Notes: generated from the letters alone by a model not told the origin. A stretch of DNA of 64,000 nt from Kosmotoga arenicorallina S304 (GCF_001636545.1 NZ_JFHK01000003.1:62001-126000); one strand, 5' to 3'; positions 34,891 through 44,423 are shown, counted from the stretch's first letter. Numbers and translations are program-made.

Positions 34891-35720
34891 TATATTTTCA
34901 AACCTCCTTCTGCTACAGCTTTCACAAAATATTTCTGGAATGTGAAGTAAATAATAATCACAGGCAGGATTGCGATTATAGTACCTGCAAAGAGCAAATG
35001 CCATTGCACTCCGTGTTGTGCCTTAAAGCCCAATATTCCAATTGGAAGCGTCCAATCACGTTTGTCTCGTAATATAAGAGATGGCCAGAAGTAATCATCC
35101 CAAACTCCTAAAAAGGACATTATTACAAGTGTTGCCAGAGCTGGCCTGGCGAGAGGCATAGCTATATGCCAATATGTTTTAAATATACCGCATCCATCAA
35201 GCTCTGCAGCTTCTTCGAGTTCCCTTGGAATACCTTCAAAGAATCCCCTTAAAAAGAAAGCGTTAAAAGCTATTCCACCAACTCCACTCGTGAGAACAAT
35301 TGTAAGGGGATTATCCATAAAAAAGGGAAATCTCCTTATCATGTCAAATTGCGGTATTATGAGCAATAATCCCGGGACAGCAAGAGTTGCAATAAGCACA
35401 GAAAACCAGAGCTCTTTTCCAGGGAATTTAAAACGAGCGAAACCATAAGCTGTAAGGGAAGAAAGGAAAACGTTTAGCAAAACTGCTGGTAGCGTTATCT
35501 TTAAAGAATTCAGAAAATAAAGCTTGAAATCAGCTTCTATCCAGACAGTTTTGTAGTTCTCAAGAGTTGCCGGTTTTGGTACTAATTGCGGAGGCACCGT
35601 AAAGATATATGCAGATTCTTTAAGTGATGTCACCACCATATAATAAAAGGGGAAGCACATTATTATGGCACCAACAAACAGAAGGATATAGATAATCAGA
35701 TCAATTATTTTCTTTTTCAT
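34890..35720 (-). CDS. ABC sugar transporter permease (MalG type)
   Basis: This 276-residue integral membrane protein has six TM helices and the EAA loop ELEEAAELDGCGIFKTYWHIAMPL, which contacts the ATPase. The C-terminal FTFQKYFVKAVAEGGLK is typical of the CUT1 MalG partner. It forms a heterodimeric channel with the gene at 35730. No ATP-binding subunit is in the operon, so a shared MsmK/UgpC-type ATPase elsewhere in the genome is expected. Gene order and overlap with GH15 point to an alpha-glucan oligosaccharide substrate. Confidence 0.95.
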   Translation of the reverse strand: MKKKIIDLIIYILLFVGAIIMCFPFYYMVVTSLKESAYIFTVPPQLVPKPATLENYKTVWIEADFKLYFLNSLKITLPAVLLNVFLSSLTAYGFARFKFPGKELWFSVLIATLAVPGLLLIIPQFDMIRRFPFFMDNPLTIVLTSGVGGIAFNAFFLRGFFEGIPRELEEAAELDGCGIFKTYWHIAMPLARPALATLVIMSFLGVWDDYFWPSLILRDKRDWTLPIGILGFKAQHGVQWHLLFAGTIIAILPVIIIYFTFQKYFVKAVAEGGLKI

Positions 35721-35729
35721 ACCAACACC

Positions 35730-36623
35730 TCAATAACTTTCTCTTTTGAAGAGCTTCCTTTGAATCTGGGCAATTGTGAAAACTATCAGGAAAAATATAA
35801 CAGCTATTGTTGCACCGTACCCGAAATGAAAGTATTCAAAGGCTTCTTTGAACATGTAGCTGCTTAAAACCTGTGTTGAGTTTCGTGGGCCACCACCGGT
35901 TATAACATATACTGAGAGAAAGACATTAAATCCCCCAATGGTCAACATGACTGTTTGAAACGCTATTACTGGGCGCAACATAGGAATTGTGATCTTTCTA
36001 AGTAACATCCATCCATTAGCTCCATCAATTCTTGCTGCTTCATATAATTGTTTTGGTATGCCCTGTAGCCCAGCAAGAAAAATGAGCATACTCCAGCCCA
36101 CACCTTTCCAGATACCAAGCACATAAATTGGTATCATCGCCGTATTTTCCTGTGCTAACCATCTAATATCTTTTCCAATTAGGTGTAGAAAGTCTTTTAG
36201 TATGAAATTAACCAGTCCACCACGTGTAGCGAAAAGGTATTGAAAAAGCACAGAGACTACTACCCAGGAGGTTATAACTGGCAAATAATAAAGCAGTCTA
36301 AAAAAGGTTTGACCTTTCAAGCCCCTTGTAAGCAAAACTGCAATAAGGAGACCTAATACCATCTGTCCAGGAACAGTTACAATCACATATTTCAGTGTGT
36401 TAATCAAAGCAGTATAAAATTTGTCATCTTGAAAAAGTTTCATGTAATTGGACAGTCCCACGAATTTATTTGGAATCCTTGGATTGATGTTCCATTTGTA
36501 CAGGCTCATCAGGAAACTTTTGATTATTGGATAAATTGTCCAGATGAGATAACTTAGAAGCCCGGGAAGTACAAAGAGAAATCCTGCCCATTTTCGTCTT
36601 GTTTCACGTTTCACCGAAGACAC
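35730..36623 (-). CDS. ABC sugar transporter permease (MalF/UgpA type)
   Basis: This 297-residue protein has six TM helices and the EAA motif LYEAARIDGANGWMLLRKIT. It pairs with the MalG-type permease 9 nt downstream. The N-terminal basic segment (VKRETRRKWAGFLFVLPGLL) is usual for CUT1 permeases. It imports sugar delivered by the binding protein encoded at 36675. No large periplasmic P2 loop as in E. coli MalF is present, consistent with a smaller bacterial oligosaccharide system. Confidence 0.95.
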   Translation of the reverse strand: MSSVKRETRRKWAGFLFVLPGLLSYLIWTIYPIIKSFLMSLYKWNINPRIPNKFVGLSNYMKLFQDDKFYTALINTLKYVIVTVPGQMVLGLLIAVLLTRGLKGQTFFRLLYYLPVITSWVVVSVLFQYLFATRGGLVNFILKDFLHLIGKDIRWLAQENTAMIPIYVLGIWKGVGWSMLIFLAGLQGIPKQLYEAARIDGANGWMLLRKITIPMLRPVIAFQTVMLTIGGFNVFLSVYVITGGGPRNSTQVLSSYMFKEAFEYFHFGYGATIAVIFFLIVFTIAQIQRKLFKRESY

Positions 36624-36674
36624 TCCTTAAAAAGAGGGGAGGTGCTCTCCCCTCCTAAAATGTGGATATCTGAA

Positions 36675-37925
36675 TCATTTAAATTCGGACAAAACTTCTT
36701 CAATATCCATTGCTGCTTCCCAAAGTGCAAAATCAGAATTGTAATCCGCAACAATAGCATTCTGCCATGCAAGATCCATTATATCGTTGATCTGGTTCCA
36801 TGCAGGATGTGGCGAACGAGCTACGGCTGTTTCAAGTTGCTTCATAAAAGTATGGAAGTATGGATGGTTCTGAATAACAGGATCTTCAACAAGATCTTTT
36901 CTTACTGGCATCTGGCTCACTTCGACAAAAGCTTTTTGAACCTCATAAGATGTCATGTACTTCGCAAATTCCCATGCAGCTTCTTTGTGTTCTGAGAAAG
37001 CCGAAATAACTATATCTTCTCCCCCTACAACCGATCTCGAACCACCTTTTCCTGCAGGGAAAAGTGCGTAATTAATTTCAGCATCGGGATATTGCCCCTT
37101 TATGATTGGCCAACTCCACGGCCCGGCTATAATCATTGCATAGACGCCCTCAGCATAACCTTCAAAAGTCCCGATTCCTCCACCCCCAACAACTGTATCA
37201 GCTATATATCCATCATAATAAAGCTCCTTGAATGTTTCTAAAGCTTCAATACTTTCTTTGGAATTAACATAGCCTTCGGCTTTGGAATTAGTTGGATCGA
37301 GGATATAACCACCAAAGGAGTAAATCCATGGTATAGAGTTCCATGGACCCAAACCATAATCTGCATATCCCCATTGATCAGTTTGGCCATCCCCATCTTT
37401 ATCCTTCGTGAGGAGCTTAATGTCTTTCACAAATTCTTCTATCGTTTCAGGCGGACCATCCAACCCCGCTTCTTCAAAGAGCTTTTTGTTCCATAAAAGA
37501 ACACGTGTATTTGTGTCAAGTGGCAAGCCATAGTAATTGCCTTTCCAATAACATGTAGAGAGAGGTCCAGGGAGAAATTGATCTTTCAGCTTGTTGAATT
37601 CATCCGGAAATGCCTTGTTTAAAGGAAGTAAAACCTCAATATCACCAAATTGTGGAACCCAGATAATATCCATCCTGATTACATCAGCGAGTTCTCCTGT
37701 TGCAGTACTGACTATTAGCCTTTGCCTCATGTCATCATAATTCACCTGTGTTTCGATGACTTTTATATCTGGATGAAGTTTTTCGAATTCCGGGATGATT
37801 TTCTCTGTCAGTAGTTTATATTCCCCGGAATTGGTACTGTACGTATGCCAGAACGTTATTTCTTCGACTCCAAACACCATAATGACAATTACCAGAAGTG
37901 CAAATACAAGAAATATCTTCCTCAT
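36675..37925 (-). CDS. ABC transporter sugar-binding protein (family 1)
   Basis: ATG 37925 is preferred to the frame start at 38033 because GGGGAGG lies just upstream; the result is 416 residues with signal peptide KIFLVFALLVIVIMVFG. The mature protein begins EEITFWHTYS, the classic opening of family 1 sugar-binding proteins, and has TDQWGYADYG and AWEFAKYMTSYEVQKAF (C-terminal lobe). DKDGDGQTD near residue 200 is a Ca-binding-like loop seen in maltose-type relatives. It captures the oligosaccharide outside the membrane. Likely ligand from context: isomaltooligosaccharides. Confidence 0.95.
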   Translation of the reverse strand: MRKIFLVFALLVIVIMVFGVEEITFWHTYSTNSGEYKLLTEKIIPEFEKLHPDIKVIETQVNYDDMRQRLIVSTATGELADVIRMDIIWVPQFGDIEVLLPLNKAFPDEFNKLKDQFLPGPLSTCYWKGNYYGLPLDTNTRVLLWNKKLFEEAGLDGPPETIEEFVKDIKLLTKDKDGDGQTDQWGYADYGLGPWNSIPWIYSFGGYILDPTNSKAEGYVNSKESIEALETFKELYYDGYIADTVVGGGGIGTFEGYAEGVYAMIIAGPWSWPIIKGQYPDAEINYALFPAGKGGSRSVVGGEDIVISAFSEHKEAAWEFAKYMTSYEVQKAFVEVSQMPVRKDLVEDPVIQNHPYFHTFMKQLETAVARSPHPAWNQINDIMDLAWQNAIVADYNSDFALWEAAMDIEEVLSEFK

Positions 37926-37941
37926 ACAAACCTCCCCTTTT

Positions 37942-39138
37942 CTATTTTTGAGAAACCCTGAAAAGTTTCTCGTCCATAAGATTGTAGATTGAACCCAAAG
38001 CCCAGCTTTCCTCACCAAGCTCATCGATTTCAAAGATCACATTGTCTCCTAGTCGCCCAAAAGCATTTTTCACAGCAAATAGTATGGATTCATTGAGAAA
38101 ATGATCTTTGAATTCGAGAGCTTCACCGCCGATGAGTAAATAATCCGGAGCAAGCATATTTATTATGTTTTTTAAAGCTATACCAATGAGCTGGGCGTAC
38201 TCGTCAAAGACACTTTCAAATGCTTCTGGATCAATGTTTTTTGCCTTTCGTAGATATTCAATTTCAGAGCTCTCCGATTGCTTAACCGATTTGTATAACT
38301 CCCTTAGTTGGATGTTCTTAGTTGTAGAAGCTACTTTTTTTACAAGAGAACCAAATGAAGCTTCAGCTTCAAGGCATCCTTTGCTTCCGCATGAACAGGT
38401 TGTGCCATCTTTTACCACTGTCATATGCCCTATTTCACCTACTCCGCCTTTTGCAGTATGGATTTTCCCATCGATAATCAACGCGCCGCCTATACCTATA
38501 CCAAGTGTAATCACAACCGCGTTAGAATATTGACCAGCCTTACCAAGCCATAAATGGCTCATGGCAAAAGAATCAACATCGTTCATAACGAGCACTTCAC
38601 ATTTAAAAGCCTTTTTAAGAAGCTCGGCAATACGTACATCGCGCCACCCAAGCAAAAAGGAATCTTTTACTATGCCCTCTTTTGAATCAACAACACCGGA
38701 AACAGCAATTCCAATGCCAAGCAAATTCCCGTCACTTTTTGAGTTGCATTTATTCCAACATTTTTTTACTACTTCAACAATTGAGACAGGGTCAGATGAT
38801 TCAGTATCACATCTTTGGTTTTCAAACATCTTGCCTGTGAAATCTGTAATCGCAAGTTCAATATAGCCAACGCCTATTTTTACGCCTAAGAACTGCCCAT
38901 AATCCGGATTTAAAGAAAGCAATATGGGTTTTCTTCCACCTGAGGATTTGGCTGAACCTGCTTCGAGGATCATTCCCTGATTAATCAATTCCGCTGTTAT
39001 CTTCGTTACAGCAGCAGGGCTTAACCCCGTTTGTTTTGCTATCGAAGCCCTATCGATTTTTTCATTGTTATAAATGGTTCTCAAGATGAGTTTTTCGTTT
39101 ATCTCTTTAATTAAGTATTTTGAACCCCTTCTTTTCAT
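37942..39138 (-). CDS. ROK-family (NagC/XylR-like) transcriptional repressor
   Basis: This 398-residue protein has an N-terminal winged helix (DRASIAKQTGLSPAAVTKITAEL). The ROK domain has ITLGIGIGGALIIDGKI (ATP/sugar-binding Asp-Gly region), GEIGHMTV and the zinc motif CSCGSKGCLEAEAS. ROK regulators are released from DNA by a sugar inducer. Start ATG 39138 is preferred because the in-frame ATGs at 39195 and 39177 fall inside or at the predicted promoter (TATAAT 39176-39181). It is 16 nt upstream of the binding-protein gene, so it probably controls its own operon. Confidence 0.9.
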   Translation of the reverse strand: MKRRGSKYLIKEINEKLILRTIYNNEKIDRASIAKQTGLSPAAVTKITAELINQGMILEAGSAKSSGGRKPILLSLNPDYGQFLGVKIGVGYIELAITDFTGKMFENQRCDTESSDPVSIVEVVKKCWNKCNSKSDGNLLGIGIAVSGVVDSKEGIVKDSFLLGWRDVRIAELLKKAFKCEVLVMNDVDSFAMSHLWLGKAGQYSNAVVITLGIGIGGALIIDGKIHTAKGGVGEIGHMTVVKDGTTCSCGSKGCLEAEASFGSLVKKVASTTKNIQLRELYKSVKQSESSEIEYLRKAKNIDPEAFESVFDEYAQLIGIALKNIINMLAPDYLLIGGEALEFKDHFLNESILFAVKNAFGRLGDNVIFEIDELGEESWALGSIYNLMDEKLFRVSQK

Positions 39139-39175
39139 CTTATCACTTTCTTTCTTCAATGAATTAACTAAGTTC

Positions 39176-39203
39176 ATTATAAAACTTTTTTCCATCAGAG
39201 CAA
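39176..39203 (-). promoter_or_regulatory. Promoter of the ROK-ABC-glycosidase operon
   Basis: On the minus strand TTGCTC (39198-39203) and TATAAT (39176-39181) are 16 nt apart, placing transcription about 30 nt before the ROK start. The operator could not be located by eye. Confidence 0.6.
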
Positions 39204-39356
39204 GACTAAATAAGCCAGTGTTATTTGTGATTATGATTAATTATTTGCAAATACACAAGGATAGCTTTATATTTCTATGAAAAAGGCTTATGAGAAAATA
39301 TCCGGTATGTGTTTTGCAACGCTCGGTTTTTTGAAGATTTTTTAGAAAATGTCAGT

Positions 39357-40160
39357 TCAGATTTTCAATTCGAAATTCTCCAGAAGTTCAAGCGATTGCA
39401 GGTTTTCTTCAAGATGCTCAACGGATGAGGCTTTTGGTATGGTGACAACCCTTTCTTTTGCAAGAAGCCAGGCTAGCATTATCTGATAGATTGAAGCATT
39501 GTATTCTTCAGACGCTTCTTCGAGGATCCTTCTTATATGTTCTGAAATCACTTTTCTTCGCAGTGGCGAATAAGCGGTAAGGGTTATCCCTGCTTCCTGG
39601 CAATATGGCAGTAGGCTTGTTTCTGGTTCTCTGTCTTCGATATTGTATAAAACCTGATTACATACTATTTCTTCGGGCGATACAGAAATAGCATCTTTCA
39701 ATTGGCTTGTATTAAAGTTTGAAACCCCTATATGTCTTATGAATCCAAGCTTTTTCATTTCTGCCATTGCAGTCAAAGTTTCTCTCAATGGGACATCCGG
39801 ATTATACCAGTGTATAAGGTAAAGATCTATGTACTCAATTTTTAGCCTTTTCAGGCTCGCCTTTAGTGCCCTGGGAAGGTCTTTCGCAGATAGATGTGTA
39901 GGCCAAACTTTTGAGACAATGAAGAGCTTTTCTCTGGGGAAAGCTTGTATCGCATCCCCAATAAGCTCCTCCGTATGGCCTGCGGCATAATATTCCGCCG
40001 TGTCAATGTGGGTATATCCCATCTCAATGGCTTCTTCTAAAAGCCCTATTGTCTGCCTGTCTTTTGAGTGATCGGGCATTTCAAAACCGCCAATCCCCCA
40101 GGTTCCAAGGCCCAGAACGGGTATTCTTTCACCGGTGTTCCCAAGTTCTTTAAAGACCAT
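39357..40160 (-). CDS. Aldo/keto reductase
   Basis: This 267-residue (beta/alpha)8 oxidoreductase has the catalytic tetrad visible: HIDTAEYY (Asp, Tyr), FIVSKVWP (Lys) and LYLIHWYN (His). The NADP-binding tail region ERVVTIPKASSVEHLEENL is standard. It reduces aldehydes or ketones with NAD(P)H; substrate unknown. The segment PFRG... for large substrates is absent. It is 161 nt from the ROK promoter on the same strand, so it is a separate transcript upstream of the operon. Length is normal for a compact AKR. Confidence 0.92.
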   Translation of the reverse strand: MVFKELGNTGERIPVLGLGTWGIGGFEMPDHSKDRQTIGLLEEAIEMGYTHIDTAEYYAAGHTEELIGDAIQAFPREKLFIVSKVWPTHLSAKDLPRALKASLKRLKIEYIDLYLIHWYNPDVPLRETLTAMAEMKKLGFIRHIGVSNFNTSQLKDAISVSPEEIVCNQVLYNIEDREPETSLLPYCQEAGITLTAYSPLRRKVISEHIRRILEEASEEYNASIYQIMLAWLLAKERVVTIPKASSVEHLEENLQSLELLENFELKI

Positions 40161-40277
40161 ACCTTTTCACCCCTCAAAATCTGTTTATGAAATTATATTC
40201 CTTTGTACCCTTTTTACCAAACATCCTTTTCCACCTCATGTACAATTTAATTAATCCACAACAATTGGAGGGATATC

Positions 40278-41168
40278 ATGAGAACAGAAACAGAAGTGAC
40301 TAAGGAAATAGTGGAATGGGCAAAAGAGCAAGAAAAGGTTCGAGCCGTGTTGTTAACGGGATCAAGGGCAAACCCGAGGGCTTTTACAGATATCCTTTCT
40401 GACTATGATGTAATCTATGTGGTAACCGATGTACTTGAATACGCAGATGACGATTCGTGGATCTCAAATTTTGGGGAGGTTATAACCTCTTTCAAAGATG
40501 AATTCATTTGGAAGGAACACGACAACAAAAAGACCTACACCCGTCTGATGCAATATAGTGATGGAGTCAGAATAGATTTCAGCATCTGGCCAGTGGAACT
40601 CTTAGAGCTCGTTTCAGAAACAGAAATTCTTCCTGATTCTTTGGATATTGGATACAAAGTCCTGCTTGACAAAGACAGATTGACTGAAAGATTGAAATCG
40701 CCAACTCATAGGGCATACGATATCTCACAACCAACTGAAGAGGAGTTTCTCACGCAGGTTAAGGAATTTTGGTGGGATGTCACATATGTTCCCAAAGCCC
40801 TCTGGCGCGATGAGCTGTATTTTGCTAAGTACATGATGGAGCATATAAGATTTGGGTACTTTGAAAAGATGCTTAACTGGTATATTGGAGCTAAGCATAA
40901 CTGGAGCATAAATCCCGGAAAGCATGGTCAATGGTATGAACATTACCTTGAACCTGAATTGTACAAAAAGCTCGAAAAAACTTTTTCGGGTTCTGACTTC
41001 AATGAAAACTGGGATGCGCTCTTTCAGGTAATGAAGCTTTTCCGTTATCTTGGAGTTGAAGTGTCAAAGAGTCTTGGATATACGTATCCAATGCACCTGG
41101 ATGAAAGAGTATCGAAGTATGTTGTGGAAATCAAGAAGTTGAACAAAAACACTACAAGAGAATCTTAG
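40278..41168 (+). CDS. AadE/ANT(6)-like aminoglycoside 6-adenylyltransferase-family protein
   Basis: This 296-residue nucleotidyltransferase has LLTGSRANPR (GS motif) followed by LSDYDVIYVV (catalytic Asp pair) and VRIDFSIWP (third Asp). C-terminal motifs MLNWYIGAKHNWS and GKHGQWYEHYL match the AadE family, which adenylylates streptomycin. Members are common in chromosomes of environmental bacteria and resistance is not proven by sequence. ATG 40278 follows GGAGGG. It ends one nucleotide before the convergent cyclase gene. A role in modifying another small molecule is possible. Confidence 0.9.
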   Translation: MRTETEVTKEIVEWAKEQEKVRAVLLTGSRANPRAFTDILSDYDVIYVVTDVLEYADDDSWISNFGEVITSFKDEFIWKEHDNKKTYTRLMQYSDGVRIDFSIWPVELLELVSETEILPDSLDIGYKVLLDKDRLTERLKSPTHRAYDISQPTEEEFLTQVKEFWWDVTYVPKALWRDELYFAKYMMEHIRFGYFEKMLNWYIGAKHNWSINPGKHGQWYEHYLEPELYKKLEKTFSGSDFNENWDALFQVMKLFRYLGVEVSKSLGYTYPMHLDERVSKYVVEIKKLNKNTTRES

Positions 41169-41169
41169 G

Positions 41170-41793
41170 TTATTCAGTTATCCGAACAATCACCCTGGCG
41201 ATAGAAGAATCGGCTTTTATTCTTAATGGGAGTGCTATGACTTCAAAGGTTTTTAGGCCAAGTAGCTTGTCGAGGTTCGTTAAGTTTTCAGCGATGAGTA
41301 CGCCACCGGAGAACAATATATGATGTATTTCAAAGGGATATCTGTCTGGAGAAGCCGAATCAAGTCCCAGCATCTTCACTTCTCTTTCCACAAGAAACTT
41401 TGCGAATTTTTTTGATACAACTGGATTATTCAAAAAATAGTCTTTAGTTCCGAATTTTTCATCGCATCCGGTATGAAGAATAACAATGCTTCTCTTTTTT
41501 ATGATAAGCTCGTATTCTTCTTTGAACTCAATCACTTCTTGCCCTCTGACATCAAGCATAACGCCTTCTCCAACAAAGTTTTCAAGTGGAAACTCTAAAA
41601 TGTGCTTTTTGCTGTTTGTCATATGCATGGGACCGTCAATATGTGTTCCGCTATGCATGCTTATTTCAAGCCTGTGATTGTTGTAACCATCTTTGCTGAG
41701 ATACCTTGATTGTCGCAAAATAGTTTCATCATCGCCGGGATACACGGCCATTCCATTTTTGATAATCCTCGATAAATCAATAAATTTGCTCAT
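41170..41793 (-). CDS. Cyclase-family metal hydrolase (kynurenine formamidase-like)
   Basis: ATG 41793 is used instead of the frame start at 41814 because GGAGG precedes it; 207 residues. The fold signature is HSGTHIDGPMH (metal-binding HxGTHxDxPxH of the cyclase/formamidase superfamily). IVILHTGCDEKFG and AVYPGDDET are other conserved stretches. The family hydrolyses N-formylkynurenine, isatin or related amides and esters with Mn or Zn. No tryptophan-degradation neighbours are seen, so the substrate is open. It follows the EamA permease, ending convergent with AadE. Confidence 0.85.
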   Translation of the reverse strand: MSKFIDLSRIIKNGMAVYPGDDETILRQSRYLSKDGYNNHRLEISMHSGTHIDGPMHMTNSKKHILEFPLENFVGEGVMLDVRGQEVIEFKEEYELIIKKRSIVILHTGCDEKFGTKDYFLNNPVVSKKFAKFLVEREVKMLGLDSASPDRYPFEIHHILFSGGVLIAENLTNLDKLLGLKTFEVIALPLRIKADSSIARVIVRITE

Positions 41794-41810
41794 GTTTACG
41801 CCTCCTGCTT

Positions 41811-42626
41811 TCAAAGAAACAATGAAATGATGACAATAGCAGTCCCTATTATTTTTATTACACCTAATTGTTCAGAGAGAAAAGCAACAGCAAAAAATGT
41901 GGATACAATGGGCTTTAAATAAAAGATTCGACTTGCTGCAGAAGCACCAATCAGTTCCATTGCTCTGAAAAAGGTCAAATAGGCTACTCCAGTTACTCCT
42001 ACACCAAGATAGAGAATCACCAGCCAGTTTACCGCGGAGAGCTCAGGGGAAGTGAATTTACCTGTAATTATTAGTAAAATCCCATATAAGAGGCTGGAAA
42101 AGAAAGAAGAGTATGCGGTGCTAACAAGCGCACCAAATTTTATTATGAACCTTTTCATAACCAGAGAATACAACGCAAAGGATAATGAAGCTAAAAGCCC
42201 GAAGAATATTCCAAGAAATGTGTCTCCCACAATCCTGCCATAGGCAAATACAACTATCCCGCATAATCCTATAACCGTAGCCACGAATTTCTTTTTTGTG
42301 AGCCTTTCGCCGGCAATAAAAACAAGAAGAGATACGAATATAGGATTAGTGGCAACAAGTGTCGCTGCTGTTGAAGCAACGCCGTGTTTCACAGATAGTT
42401 GGAGCGCTGTCATGGAAATTATGGAATTCAACGAGCCCACAAGCGTCAAAAGTAGAATATCTTTTAAACTAAGTCTCTTTCTCACAAAAGAGAGTAAAAA
42501 AAGACCACCTATGAAGAATCTCAAGAAAGTTAGAAAAAACGGGTCAACAGAACCCATAAGAGGTTTTGAAATCACTTCCATAGAGGAAAAAAAGAACAAT
42601 GTTATACCAAGATAAAGATAAGCCAC
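41811..42626 (-). CDS. EamA/DMT-family transporter
   Basis: This 271-residue protein has ten predicted TM helices arranged as two five-helix EamA repeats. The second repeat contains YLGVGVTGVAYLTFFRAMELI, the typical DMT motif, with AATLVATNPIFVSLLVFI in the first. The family moves metabolites such as amino acids, purine nucleosides or antimetabolites. The stop is 18 nt before the cyclase start, suggesting a two-gene operon where it could transport the cyclase substrate or product. Substrate unassigned. Confidence 0.88.
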   Translation of the reverse strand: MAYLYLGITLFFFSSMEVISKPLMGSVDPFFLTFLRFFIGGLFLLSFVRKRLSLKDILLLTLVGSLNSIISMTALQLSVKHGVASTAATLVATNPIFVSLLVFIAGERLTKKKFVATVIGLCGIVVFAYGRIVGDTFLGIFFGLLASLSFALYSLVMKRFIIKFGALVSTAYSSFFSSLLYGILLIITGKFTSPELSAVNWLVILYLGVGVTGVAYLTFFRAMELIGASAASRIFYLKPIVSTFFAVAFLSEQLGVIKIIGTAIVIISLFL

Positions 42627-42668
42627 ATGACCATCCTTTGCTCAATCAATTGCTTCTATTATAGAACA

Positions 42669-43436
42669 TCACGAAGACGGTGGAAAGGTTTCTATTGGTA
42701 TGGAAATGAAGTTTCCATCTTCACAATAGAAAATTTCTTTTACTCCCAGGGTTTTGATGATTTTAAGAGCTTCGTCAAACCCTTTCCCGAGATCCTCTGT
42801 TCTATGGGCATCAGAACCGATAGTAAGATATTTCCCGCCAAAGGAAAGGTACTTTTCGATAATCCAGGGTTGTGGGTTGACTTCCTTAAATGCTTTTCTC
42901 AATCCAGATGTATTTATTTCTAATCCCAGATCCATTTTCACTAAAAGCGTTAAGAGCTCATCAAGTAATGGAGAAGGTTCAAGAGGGGAATAATCAGGGA
43001 TATATCGCCTTAAGAAATCGAGGTGCCCGAAAAAACCGGGGAATTCAAGGGTTTCAACCGCTGCAATTGATTCTTCCAGATAGGCTTTCCACAACTTTTT
43101 AGGCTCGGTGTTATCAGGAAAATTCGGGCCATCGTGAATAGAATAAATAAAGTAGTCAAAAGCCCCATTCAAAATGGTGTTATCTGTGTAGCTTTGAATG
43201 CCAAGCTCTACGGCTTTAAGCACTTTAAGGGGATATTCTTTCGATACTCGCTCAATTTCCTCAAGATACGGCAATGGATCGCCAAAGTTTTCCGCTTCTT
43301 CCAGTGTGGGACCGAGCTCATAATGGTCACTTATGCCAAGTACTTTGACATCCCTTTTTACAGCAGCTTCTACTACTTCTTCAATTGTAGGTTCTGCATC
43401 CGGTGAGAACCTCGTATGAACGTGAAGATCTATCAT
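42669..43436 (-). CDS. PHP-domain phosphatase (histidinol-phosphatase-like)
   Basis: This 255-residue PHP domain has DLHVHTRFSPDAE (metal HxH), GISDHYEL, IHDG, FGHLDFLRRY and TIGSDAHRTEDLG. The arrangement matches HisK-type histidinol phosphatases and related phosphoesterases. No histidine genes are nearby, so histidine biosynthesis is only one possibility. Metal-binding His and Asp residues appear complete. It reads in the same direction as the EamA-cyclase pair but 42 nt upstream. Confidence 0.85.
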   Translation of the reverse strand: MIDLHVHTRFSPDAEPTIEEVVEAAVKRDVKVLGISDHYELGPTLEEAENFGDPLPYLEEIERVSKEYPLKVLKAVELGIQSYTDNTILNGAFDYFIYSIHDGPNFPDNTEPKKLWKAYLEESIAAVETLEFPGFFGHLDFLRRYIPDYSPLEPSPLLDELLTLLVKMDLGLEINTSGLRKAFKEVNPQPWIIEKYLSFGGKYLTIGSDAHRTEDLGKGFDEALKIIKTLGVKEIFYCEDGNFISIPIETFPPSS

Positions 43437-43559
43437 GACTCTCCTCCCGCCTTAAATTCATCTATATGATAACTTATTTTATTCTATTGGGGAAATGCTA
43501 TTGTGCGAATCCCCGGCTATTTTGATGTTAAAATTATTGAAAAGTAAGGAGATGATTTT

Positions 43560-44423
43560 GTGAGAAGTTCCATCGAATGTATCCCATGTAATATCAACTC
43601 ATTGATACGCATTTTGAAGAAAGCCAATATCGATTCCAAAATACAAGAAGAGCTTGTGAAGGGCTATATGGAAAAACTTTTAAAGCTTGAAACTTTCGAA
43701 ATGACCCCCGTTCACATGGGTAGAGAAATCAGAAAGCTTCTATTGAAATCTCTTGGCAAGGTTGACCTTTATAAAGAAATAAAGGATTCTTCTAACGAGC
43801 TTCTTCTTTCCCTGTATGATGATCTGAAGGTTGAGGTTATGAAATCTCCCAATCCTGTTGAAACTGCTTTGAGATTTTCAGTCGCCGGGAACATCATAGA
43901 TTTTGCGCCCGGTCACGAAATTAACCTCATGAAGACCTTGAGAGATTCTACAAGAACAGCCTTTGCAATCGATCACTTAGAGAAACTTTCGAAGGATTTG
44001 CAGAACGCTAAGAGTCTGCTTTTAATCGGAGATAACTGCGGGGAAGCTGTTTTGGATAAGTTGCTTCTGGAAGTTATCGACGTGCCTGTGAAATATTTCG
44101 CGGTGAGAAGCACACCTGTTTTAAACGACATAACCCTGAGAGAAGCGAAACTCATAGGTATGGACAAAGTAGCTACAGTTATAGAAAGCGGCACCGATGC
44201 TCCCGGGACTCTGCTTGATAGAATTACTCCAGAATTCAAAGAGATCCTTTACAATTCCGATGTTGTTATAGCAAAAGGTCAGGGAAATTTTGAAAGCCTC
44301 AGTGAAATAGACAGGGGTATCTACTTTTTGCTTATGACGAAATGTGATATTGTTAGCAGTTATGTTGGCGTCAACAAAGGCAGCTTTGTGATAATAAAAA
44401 AAGAACCGAAATTACAGAAATAA
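43560..44423 (+). CDS. DUF89/ARMT1-like damage-control phosphatase
   Basis: This 287-residue protein opens with RSSIECIPCNINSLIR (CxxC), the signature of the subfamily I DUF89 proteins. LLIGDNCGEAVLDK, VRSTPVLNDITLREA and VIAKGQGNFESL are the conserved core motifs that bind metal and phosphate. Family members remove phosphate from damaged or side-product sugar phosphates and nucleotides. GTG 43560 follows TAAGGAG. It is just upstream of the TnpB element but is complete and uninterrupted. The specific substrate is unknown. Confidence 0.88.
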   Translation: MRSSIECIPCNINSLIRILKKANIDSKIQEELVKGYMEKLLKLETFEMTPVHMGREIRKLLLKSLGKVDLYKEIKDSSNELLLSLYDDLKVEVMKSPNPVETALRFSVAGNIIDFAPGHEINLMKTLRDSTRTAFAIDHLEKLSKDLQNAKSLLLIGDNCGEAVLDKLLLEVIDVPVKYFAVRSTPVLNDITLREAKLIGMDKVATVIESGTDAPGTLLDRITPEFKEILYNSDVVIAKGQGNFESLSEIDRGIYFLLMTKCDIVSSYVGVNKGSFVIIKKEPKLQK

